Assembly (NCBI GenBank): GCA_003507115.1
Contig: DNWN01000142.1
Span: 282-12,507, forward strand
Reading direction: 5' to 3'
Source of the DNA: Cryomorphaceae bacterium
Lineage (GTDB): Bacteria > Bacteroidota > Bacteroidia > Flavobacteriales > Schleiferiaceae
Length of the DNA stretch: 12,226 nucleotides
Shown here one piece after another: positions 6,450 to 12,226 of the stretch. Both the position numbers and the translations under genes were made by a program. How positions within the stretch are numbered: the stretch's first letter is position 1; each line of letters opens with the position of its first letter. The notes under the pieces were generated by a model. The model saw only the letters and a list, made by a program, of their open reading frames with translations, was not told where the DNA came from and ran no database searches.

Positions 6450-9400
6450 TTGACGCGTCGCTCCCTCATTTTTAGTTTAGTAGTTGGTGTAAATCAAGTC
6501 TTTGCCCAAGTTAGCCCCTCGGTTTTAAATCAAGGGGACTGGGGTAAGATTGCCGTGTCAGAGGATGCCATCTACAGTTTGAGAGCAGCAGATTTGGAAA
6601 GTCTCGGCTTGGGGACGGCGCCCTTTGTTTCGTCCCAATTAGGGGTGTATGGCCGTTCGGCCGGGGTCTTGCCCGAGCGCAACAGTAGCCCGCGCGAAGT
6701 GGACCTTGTCCCCTTAGCCATCTGGGTGGAGGATGGAGGCGATGGTCAATTTTCGGGGCCAGACCGAATTTACTTTTATGGTCAAAGCCCTCACACGTGG
6801 GTGTTCAATGCCGTGACGGATCGGTTTGATCACAGGCATCACCCCTACAGCGACCAGCAGGTCTACTTTGTGACCACGACGGAAGGCGGTGCACGGATTC
6901 AGCCTGCCGCATCCCTCTCAGGCCCGGCTCTGGGCTTGAATCGATTTACCCATGTGGCCCATCATGAGCAAGAACTTCAAAACTTGGTCGGAAGCGGGCG
7001 CCAATGGTTTGGTGAACACTTTGATTATACCCTAGTGCGCCAGGTGGGCCTAGGCCTGGATGCCCTCGATGCCCAGAGTACGGCCTTGTTTCGAGCGCGT
7101 GGCGTCGGACGCTCCACCATTTCCGGGACCAAACTCGAACTCAGTAGCGCTCAAGGCCCGATCGGGTCGATGACATTTGGGACGGTCGCATCCTCTTCGG
7201 GTGCGGACTATGTGGATGAAGCTGCCCTGACGCAGGAGCAGAGTGCAGTGGCCGCTGCATGGGGCGACATCACGCTCACGTTCAACCGCGATGTAAACCC
7301 CAGTGCCGCCGCATGGCTGGACTTTGTCAATGTGCATGCGGATGCCCCATTCAAGTGGCGGCAAACATCCCAGGTGTGGCATTTTTTACCCTCGGATACG
7401 GCGGTGGTTCAGGCGAATCTGTCCCAAGTAACGGGAGGATTGGCCGCCAATGGCCAAGCTTGGAATGTGAGCAACCCGCTTCAACCTGAGCGCATAACGC
7501 CTATCGGATTTTCAGCCAATGGCTCCGCGAATTGGGGCTTGCGCTTGGACGGCATGCAGGCGCAAACGGTAGCCATTTTTGAATCGTCCGTGCCTACGCC
7601 CGCGCTACTCGGAAAGGTGCCCAACCAGAATTTGCACCAATCCGGCCCACTGGATTATGTCATCGTGGCCCCGGCCTTCTTGCTTCCTCAGGCCCAGCGC
7701 TTGGTCGACTTGCATACCTCGAGGGGATTGCGCGTCCAAGCGATTGATGTGCAAATGATTTACAACGAATTTTCGTCCGGGGTTCAAGACATTACAGCGA
7801 TCAAGGATTACCTGCGTCACTTGTGGAATAGGGCGGATACTGCCACGGACCGCCCCAAGTACTTGCTCCTTTTTGGCGATGCCTCCTATGATTTCCGGGG
7901 CGTGGTGGAGCCCAATACGAACCAGGTCCCCATTTACCAGAGTTACAACAGTTTCTCCTTGTATTCCTCCTATAGCACCGACGACTTTTATGGCTTTATG
8001 GATGAGGACGAAGGCAATAACCTTCGCGCGAAAGGATTGGACCTAGGCATCGGCCGAATTCCCGTCAACACCCTCGATGAAGCCAAAGGGGTGGTCGACA
8101 AGATCATCGCTTATTCCGACCCTCAGAAATCCCTCGGAAACTGGCGGAAAAAAATCCTCTTCGTCTCGGACGATGTCGATAACGGATGGGAGGCTGTTTT
8201 GACGAGTATTCCGAACATTATTGCCGACCGGATCGATACGGCCTATCCGTTTTTGGACATCGATAAAATGTATGCGGACAGCTATGAGCAGCAATCAAGC
8301 AGTGCGAGTCAGAGCTATCCGCGCTTGCGCACAGAACTTATCCAGTCCATTAATGCGGGCAATCTGGTCACCGCCTATGTCGGCCATGGGGGTGAAGTGG
8401 GCTGGGCCAGCGAAAACATTCTCCAACTCAACGACACGAAGACTTTTTCGAATGGGGCCAAACTGCCCTTGTTCGTCACCGTGACTTGTGAGTTTAGCCG
8501 CTTAGACGACCCATTGCGCACCTCGGCCGGAGAGTTTCTTCTCCTCAACCCGGGAGGCGGAGCCATCGCCCTTCTGAGCACCACCCGCGTGGTGTACGTG
8601 GATGGTGCGGCCACGTTGAACGATTCTATTTTCCGGGTTATTTTCGAAAAGGAGGCGGGGCAATACCGCACATTTGGTCAAATTCTTCGAAGCGCAAAAA
8701 ATGGGACCACCTCCGCCGACAAGCTGCGCTTTTCACTCCTGGGGGACCCAGCACTGCGATTGAATGTCCCGGAGCACCATGTGGTTCTAGATAGTATCAA
8801 TACCCTGCGCTTAGATCCCACCATGGGGGCCTCAGAAAGCGATACGCTACAGGCCCTATCGAGGGTTCGGATTCGAGGCCACATAGAGGATGGGCCAACG
8901 GGCGCCATCCTGACAGATTTTCAGGGCCCCATGGATGTCATTTTGTACGACAAGAAAGTTCAGCGGAATACATTAAAAAATGATGACGAAGGACCCGTTA
9001 TTTCCTTTGGGGAGTGGGCGAATGCCGCGTACCGCGGCAAGGTGCTTTCAAAAGATGGCCATTTCGCAGCGGATTGGGTGATGCCTTTGGACATTGCCCT
9101 ACAGGTTGGACAGGGAAAGTTTTCCTTTTACGCCCAAGCGGATTCGATGGATGCCTCTGGGAGCGATTTCCGGGTGTGGATTGGCGGCATTGACCCGAAT
9201 GCGCCCGTGGACGTGACGGGCCCCACGGTGGACGTCTTTATCGGCGATAGTTTATTTGTTTCGGGAGGCATTTCCGGCCCGGATCCGATGGGATTGGTGC
9301 ATCTTTTTGACGAAAACGGCATCAATGCGGTGGGCAATGGGATTGGGCACGACCTCACCGGGGCCCTCGATGGCGATTGGAATGCGTCCTTTTCATTGAA

Positions 9401-9875
9401 CAGCCGCTACAGCGCCAATCCAGGCACCTACCAACGCGGAGAAGCGACGTGGCCTTTTGAAGATTTGACGGATGGTCCGCACACTTTTTCGGTTCGTGCC
9501 TGGGATAGCTACAATAATGTCTCGGAAGGGAGCGTTGAATTCGTAGTGATTTCCCGCGACCAACTTCAGCTCGGCGCTATGCGCATCTATCCCAACCCCG
9601 GTACCGGTCCCTTCTATTTGGATGTGGAGCACAATGCGGAAGGGGATAGCTTGGAGGTAGAGTGGACCATTCACAGTCCAGACGGACAGCGCTTGTTTGA
9701 GGACCATTGGAGGGGTCAAGCCACCTCTGCTGTCTTGCAGGCTACCTCTTGGGATGGCACCGATGGCCATGGGCATCTTCTACCTGCGGGTTGGTACGTG
9801 GCTCGGGTCCGAGTACGCCGTCTATCGGATGGCCAAACCCTGCACGCTGCGGAACGCGTAATCCTCCTTCACTAA
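6450..9875 (+). CDS. porU: Type IX secretion system sortase PorU (C25 peptidase family)
   Basis: Surface-exposed sortase that cleaves the C-terminal sorting domain from T9SS cargo and transfers the protein to a surface anchor, working with PorV. It has 1141 residues, close to the 1158 of Porphyromonas PorU. The start is a TTG at 6450: no ATG or GTG lies in frame between it and the upstream stop at 6402, and it yields a signal peptide (MTRRSLIFSLVVGVNQVFA, cleavage before Gln20). An N-terminal beta-rich region is followed by the gingipain-like C25 domain at about residues 400-770, with FGDASYD, the catalytic His646 in AYVGHGGEVGW, the catalytic Cys680 in VTVTCEF, and the closing LLGDPALRLNVP. 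Beta-sandwich domains follow. The last 98 residues (from about 1044, MRIYPNPGTGPFYLDV) form a C-terminal sorting-type domain, which PorU is known to retain. porV follows after 19 bases. Confidence 0.95.
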   Translation: MTRRSLIFSLVVGVNQVFAQVSPSVLNQGDWGKIAVSEDAIYSLRAADLESLGLGTAPFVSSQLGVYGRSAGVLPERNSSPREVDLVPLAIWVEDGGDGQFSGPDRIYFYGQSPHTWVFNAVTDRFDHRHHPYSDQQVYFVTTTEGGARIQPAASLSGPALGLNRFTHVAHHEQELQNLVGSGRQWFGEHFDYTLVRQVGLGLDALDAQSTALFRARGVGRSTISGTKLELSSAQGPIGSMTFGTVASSSGADYVDEAALTQEQSAVAAAWGDITLTFNRDVNPSAAAWLDFVNVHADAPFKWRQTSQVWHFLPSDTAVVQANLSQVTGGLAANGQAWNVSNPLQPERITPIGFSANGSANWGLRLDGMQAQTVAIFESSVPTPALLGKVPNQNLHQSGPLDYVIVAPAFLLPQAQRLVDLHTSRGLRVQAIDVQMIYNEFSSGVQDITAIKDYLRHLWNRADTATDRPKYLLLFGDASYDFRGVVEPNTNQVPIYQSYNSFSLYSSYSTDDFYGFMDEDEGNNLRAKGLDLGIGRIPVNTLDEAKGVVDKIIAYSDPQKSLGNWRKKILFVSDDVDNGWEAVLTSIPNIIADRIDTAYPFLDIDKMYADSYEQQSSSASQSYPRLRTELIQSINAGNLVTAYVGHGGEVGWASENILQLNDTKTFSNGAKLPLFVTVTCEFSRLDDPLRTSAGEFLLLNPGGGAIALLSTTRVVYVDGAATLNDSIFRVIFEKEAGQYRTFGQILRSAKNGTTSADKLRFSLLGDPALRLNVPEHHVVLDSINTLRLDPTMGASESDTLQALSRVRIRGHIEDGPTGAILTDFQGPMDVILYDKKVQRNTLKNDDEGPVISFGEWANAAYRGKVLSKDGHFAADWVMPLDIALQVGQGKFSFYAQADSMDASGSDFRVWIGGIDPNAPVDVTGPTVDVFIGDSLFVSGGISGPDPMGLVHLFDENGINAVGNGIGHDLTGALDGDWNASFSLNSRYSANPGTYQRGEATWPFEDLTDGPHTFSVRAWDSYNNVSEGSVEFVVISRDQLQLGAMRIYPNPGTGPFYLDVEHNAEGDSLEVEWTIHSPDGQRLFEDHWRGQATSAVLQATSWDGTDGHGHLLPAGWYVARVRVRRLSDGQTLHAAERVILLH

Positions 9876-9878
9876 ACC

Positions 9879-9886
9879 TATATTTG
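9879..9886 (+). promoter_or_regulatory. -7 box-like sequence immediately before porV
   Basis: TATATTTG matches the Bacteroidota -7 consensus TAnnTTTG exactly. It sits in the 19-base gap between the porU stop and the porV ATG, ending 8 bases before the ATG. A transcript from it would have almost no leader. No -33 TTTG is present at the expected spacing, so it may be a chance match or a weak internal promoter. Confidence 0.3.
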
Positions 9887-9894
9887 TGCCTCTT

Positions 9895-11097
9895 ATGAAG
9901 CGTTTTATTCGTCCAGTACTGTTTTCGATTGCACTCGCCGCGGGAGTGGGGGCTTCGGCACAAACCACCGCGTTTGGAGATAATTTGAATGTCGTGACAT
10001 CGGCCATGCCCATGCTCAACATTGGACCGGATGCCCGCATGGGTGGGATGGCCAATGCGGGCGTAGCGGCTTCGCCCGATGCCAATGCCTTGTTTTGGAA
10101 TCCCGCCAAATTGGCCTTTATGGGGGCCGGTAACATGCAAGGCGGGCTATCCTATACCCCCTGGTTGCGCCGCTTGGTGCCTGACGTCGAACTCATGTTT
10201 GCCAATGTGGCGATGGGCTTGGGAGAGAGATCGGGCGTGGGTGCAAGCCTGCGGTATTTCTCTCTAGGCGATATCACTTTCCGCAACGAACAAGGCGATG
10301 AGCAGGGGACGTATCGCCCTTATGAGATGGCTTTGGATTTGGCCTATGCCCTGAAATTATCGGAAAACTGGTCGGCCGGGGTAGGTCTGCGCTATGCCTT
10401 GTCGGATTTGACCCAAGGCCAAGTCGTGGGCAGCCTCCAAACCAAACCCGGCCAGACAGTCGCGACGGATGTCTCCTTTTATTACCAAGGGGAGGAACTC
10501 AACCTGCCCGACGGCCAAAAGGGCCAATGGCTGGGAGGATTGAATATTTCAAACATCGGCGCCAAAGTGAAGTACACCGAGTCCGGCGATGCGGACTTCA
10601 TTCCGACCAATTTGAAGGCGGGCGTCGGCTTCAATTGGATCTTGGATCGATACAACCGCGTGGTGGTGCTGTTTGATGTCAACAAACTACTGGTTCCGAC
10701 CCAGCCCGTGCGCGACTTGCTCGACGTCGACGGGGATGGGGATCGCTATGAAATTATTGCGGGCAAGGACGACAACGTTCCAGTCATTCAAGGCATCCTG
10801 CAAAGCTGGGATCCCTCTGCCAAACCGGATGGAACGCGAGAACTCATGCGTGAATTCATGTACAACGCCGGCGTAGAATATTGGTATGACAACAAATTCG
10901 CCGTTCGTGGGGGCTACCAGCACGAGGACGCCTTGAAAGGCAACCGCCGCTTCTTCACGATGGGATTTGGGCTGCGGTACAGCTTGCTGGGCTTGGATTT
11001 TGCCTATCTCTTCCCGGCGGACCAAACGGTTCGTTCTCCCTTGGAGAATACCATTCGTTTCAGCGCTCTGATCGACTTAAATCAGATTTTAGACTAA
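9895..11097 (+). CDS. porV: Type IX secretion system outer-membrane shuttle protein PorV
   Basis: Outer-membrane beta-barrel (FadL-like) that binds the C-terminal sorting domain of T9SS cargo after it leaves the translocon and delivers it to PorU. The start is placed at the ATG at 9895, giving a 400-residue protein with a signal peptide (MKRFIRPVLFSIALAAGVGASA, cleavage before Gln23); a GTG three codons earlier is possible but adds nothing. Family marks are NIGPDARMGGMANAGVAASPDANALFWNPAKLAF near the N-terminus (read as two adjoining stretches), LNISNIGAKVKYT, FDVNKLLVPT, the GKDDNVPVIQG loop, EYWYDNKFAVRGGYQHED and the end strand LLGLDFAYLFP. The length fits the family (about 390 residues in Porphyromonas). 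An acidic loop at residues 277-286 (DVDGDGDRYE) follows the EF-hand spacing DxDxDG. It follows porU by 19 bases and is presumably cotranscribed. Confidence 0.95.
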   Translation: MKRFIRPVLFSIALAAGVGASAQTTAFGDNLNVVTSAMPMLNIGPDARMGGMANAGVAASPDANALFWNPAKLAFMGAGNMQGGLSYTPWLRRLVPDVELMFANVAMGLGERSGVGASLRYFSLGDITFRNEQGDEQGTYRPYEMALDLAYALKLSENWSAGVGLRYALSDLTQGQVVGSLQTKPGQTVATDVSFYYQGEELNLPDGQKGQWLGGLNISNIGAKVKYTESGDADFIPTNLKAGVGFNWILDRYNRVVVLFDVNKLLVPTQPVRDLLDVDGDGDRYEIIAGKDDNVPVIQGILQSWDPSAKPDGTRELMREFMYNAGVEYWYDNKFAVRGGYQHEDALKGNRRFFTMGFGLRYSLLGLDFAYLFPADQTVRSPLENTIRFSALIDLNQILD

Positions 11098-11120
11098 GAT
11101 CCTTAGTGTAAAAATTACCC

Positions 11121-11142
11121 TAGCGCCTATGTTCGGGCGCTA
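11121..11142 (+). terminator. Stem-loop after porV, possible terminator
   Basis: A perfect 7-bp inverted repeat, TAGCGCC (11121-11127) and GGCGCTA (11136-11142), encloses an 8-base loop. A run of five T follows at 11150-11154, seven bases after the stem, further off than in a standard intrinsic terminator. It lies 23 bases after the porV stop and just before the pdhA promoter-like box, so it most likely ends porUV transcription or separates the two units. Confidence 0.42.
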
Positions 11143-11147
11143 CGCAC

Positions 11148-11155
11148 TATTTTTG
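11148..11155 (+). promoter_or_regulatory. Probable -7 box for pdhA
   Basis: TATTTTTG matches the Bacteroidota -7 consensus TAnnTTTG exactly and lies 20 bases before the pdhA ATG at 11176, giving a predicted leader of roughly 15 bases. The -33 position falls inside the stem-loop at 11121-11142 and shows no TTTG. The T-run of this box is the same one that could serve the upstream hairpin as a terminator tail. Confidence 0.42.
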
Positions 11156-11175
11156 ACCCCGCTTAAACGCGCATC

Positions 11176-12171
11176 ATGGCAAAGAAAAAATTGACCAAAG
11201 AAGTCTACCTAAAGTGGTTTGAGGACATGCTCTTCTGGCGCAAGTTTGAAGACATGGCTGCGGCCTTATATATCCAACAAAAAATTCGAGGGTTTCTTCA
11301 CCTGTATAACGGTCAAGAGGCGGTTCTGGCGGGGGCCTTGTTGGCGATGGAACCTGGCGACAAAATGATTACGGCCTACCGGAATCACGTGCAGCCCATT
11401 GGCCTGGGAGTGGATCCGCGTCGCATCATGGCCGAATTGATGGGTAAAGTGACAGGAACTTCACGAGGCAAGGGCGGCTCCATGCATATGTTCTCCAAGG
11501 AACACCATTTCTATGGCGGTCATGGCATCGTGGGCGGCCAAATCCCCTTGGGGGCAGGCTTGGCGTTTGCGGACAAGTACAAGGGTGACAACCATGTGAC
11601 GATGACCTACATGGGAGATGGAGCGGTTCGTCAAGGATCCCTGCACGAGACCTTCAACCTGGCCATGCTGTGGAATCTTCCCGTCGTCTTTGTCTGCGAA
11701 AACAATGGGTACGCCATGGGCACGAGTGTGGAGCGCACGGCGAACCACACCGAAATTTGGAAATTGGGCTTGGGCTATGAAATGCCTTGCCAAGCGGTGG
11801 ACGGCATGGATCCCGCAGTGGTGTACGAAGCCATGCAAGAAGCGATTGACCGAGCCCGAAATGGCGGAGGACCCACCTTCTTGGAAATTCGCACCTATCG
11901 CTACAAAGGACACTCCATGTCGGATGCCCAGCATTACCGCACCAAAGACGAGGTGGCAGAGTACCAGAAAGTCGACCCCATTCTCATCGCACGCAACGTC
12001 TTATCCAAGAAAAAATGGGCGACAGAAAAAGATTTTGAAGAGATTGAGACGCGCGTCAAAGCGCTTGTCGCCGAATGCGTCCAGTTTGGAGAGGAATCTC
12101 CCTTCCCGGAGGCGCATGAACTTTGGCAAGACATCTACGTTCAATCAGATTATCCATTCATCAAGGAATAA
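11176..12171 (+). CDS. pdhA: Pyruvate dehydrogenase E1 component, alpha subunit
   Basis: Thiamine-diphosphate-dependent alpha subunit of the E1 heterotetramer that decarboxylates pyruvate and passes the acetyl group to lipoyl-E2, feeding acetyl-CoA to the TCA cycle in the cytoplasm. The 331 residues are full length for the family. Visible marks: FLHLYNGQEAV near the N-terminus, TAYRNHVQP, GKGGSMHMF, the HGIVGGQIPLGAGLAFA segment, the ThDP/Mg site beginning MGDGAVRQGS (Gly147-Asp148-Gly149) and ending with Asn176-Asn177 (CENNGYAMGT), and the active-site loop YRYKGHSMSDAQHYRTKDE. The GHSMSD and YRT motifs and the single-chain alpha form identify it as E1 alpha rather than the fused AceE type. 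No beta-subunit gene follows: the next gene is E2, three bases later. Branched-chain 2-oxoacid E1 alpha is the main alternative, but the E2 neighbour favours pyruvate. Confidence 0.94.
   Translation: MAKKKLTKEVYLKWFEDMLFWRKFEDMAAALYIQQKIRGFLHLYNGQEAVLAGALLAMEPGDKMITAYRNHVQPIGLGVDPRRIMAELMGKVTGTSRGKGGSMHMFSKEHHFYGGHGIVGGQIPLGAGLAFADKYKGDNHVTMTYMGDGAVRQGSLHETFNLAMLWNLPVVFVCENNGYAMGTSVERTANHTEIWKLGLGYEMPCQAVDGMDPAVVYEAMQEAIDRARNGGGPTFLEIRTYRYKGHSMSDAQHYRTKDEVAEYQKVDPILIARNVLSKKKWATEKDFEEIETRVKALVAECVQFGEESPFPEAHELWQDIYVQSDYPFIKE
12163..12167 (+). promoter_or_regulatory. Shine-Dalgarno-like AAGGA before the E2 gene
   Basis: AAGGA lies seven bases before the ATG at 12175, within the last codons of pdhA. 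It is the only start in the window with a recognisable Shine-Dalgarno-type match, as the others have A/T-rich or unrelated leaders. It supports ATG 12175 as the start. Confidence 0.45.
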
Positions 12172-12174
12172 GTC

Positions 12175-12226
12175 ATGGCAATCGTAATCAATATGCCCCG
12201 CTTGAGCGACACGATGACCGAAGGGG
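12175..12226 (+). CDS. Pyruvate dehydrogenase E2 (dihydrolipoamide acetyltransferase), N-terminal fragment
   Basis: Only the first 17 codons lie in the window (MAIVINMPRLSDTMTEG); the gene runs off the right edge. The sequence matches the first strand of the biotinyl/lipoyl attachment domain at the start of E2 subunits (hydrophobic strand, then MPRLSDTMTEG). The lipoylated lysine and the catalytic domain are beyond the window. The gene begins three bases after the pdhA stop, so the two are cotranscribed. E2 of the pyruvate complex is by far the likeliest identity given pdhA; a 2-oxoglutarate or branched-chain E2 cannot be excluded from 17 residues. Confidence 0.88.
   Translation, partial: MAIVINMPRLSDTMTEG

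Noticed and set aside
1..12226. Mobile elements, CRISPR arrays, tRNA genes, defence or biosynthetic clusters
   Set aside because: I saw no transposase or integrase motifs, regularly spaced repeats, tRNA-like cloverleaf sequence or unrecognised gene cluster; nearly all bases belong to recognisable core genes.

Overview
The window comes from a Bacteroidota genome, most likely Flavobacteriia or a close relative. It carries a Type IX secretion / gliding locus (gldJ, a PorP/SprF barrel, porU and porV). Start codons mostly lack Shine-Dalgarno sequences, two sites match the Bacteroidota -7 promoter consensus TAnnTTTG exactly, and a pdhA gene is followed directly by the E2 gene. The DNA is fairly GC-rich by eye for this class. 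I cannot name a genus from the sequence alone.

Layout: (1) 2-2430, plus strand: the 3' two thirds of alaS (alanyl-tRNA synthetase, truncated by the window edge), overlapped for 13 bases by a gene for a small secreted protein, probably an outer-membrane beta-barrel. (2) 2437-6292, minus strand: a tight three-gene unit read in the order PorP/SprF-like barrel, gldJ lipoprotein, murF. The porP-gldJ gap is 11 bases and gldJ-murF overlap by one base (TGATG). This unit converges on the barrel gene of part 1 with only six bases between stop codons. (3) 6293-6449: a divergent intergenic region with a likely promoter for the minus-strand unit. (4) 6450-11097, plus strand: porU (C25-family sortase of the T9SS, TTG start) and porV (its outer-membrane shuttle partner), 19 bases apart. 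(5) 11098-12226, plus strand: a stem-loop and a consensus-type -7 box, then pdhA (pyruvate dehydrogenase E1 alpha) and the first 17 codons of the E2 acetyltransferase gene, three bases later.

How the genes work together: PorV collects T9SS cargo carrying C-terminal sorting domains and hands it to PorU, which removes the domain and attaches the cargo at the cell surface. GldJ is an outer-membrane lipoprotein needed for GldK stability, secretion and gliding in Flavobacterium. PorP/SprF barrels are secretion or motility accessories. MurF completes the UDP-MurNAc-pentapeptide, so the minus-strand unit couples a cell-wall enzyme to envelope machinery. alaS and pdhA/E2 are housekeeping neighbours.

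I see no CRISPR array, tRNA, rRNA, insertion sequence, phage gene or defence system. Every gene but the small barrel belongs to a recognisable family, and the locus looks like conserved core genome rather than an undescribed system. The points worth a second look are modest: the porP-like gene placed beside gldJ, an uncharacterised barrel translationally overlapped with alaS, the porU start region, promoter-like boxes very close to the porV and pdhA starts, and an EF-hand-like acidic loop in PorV.
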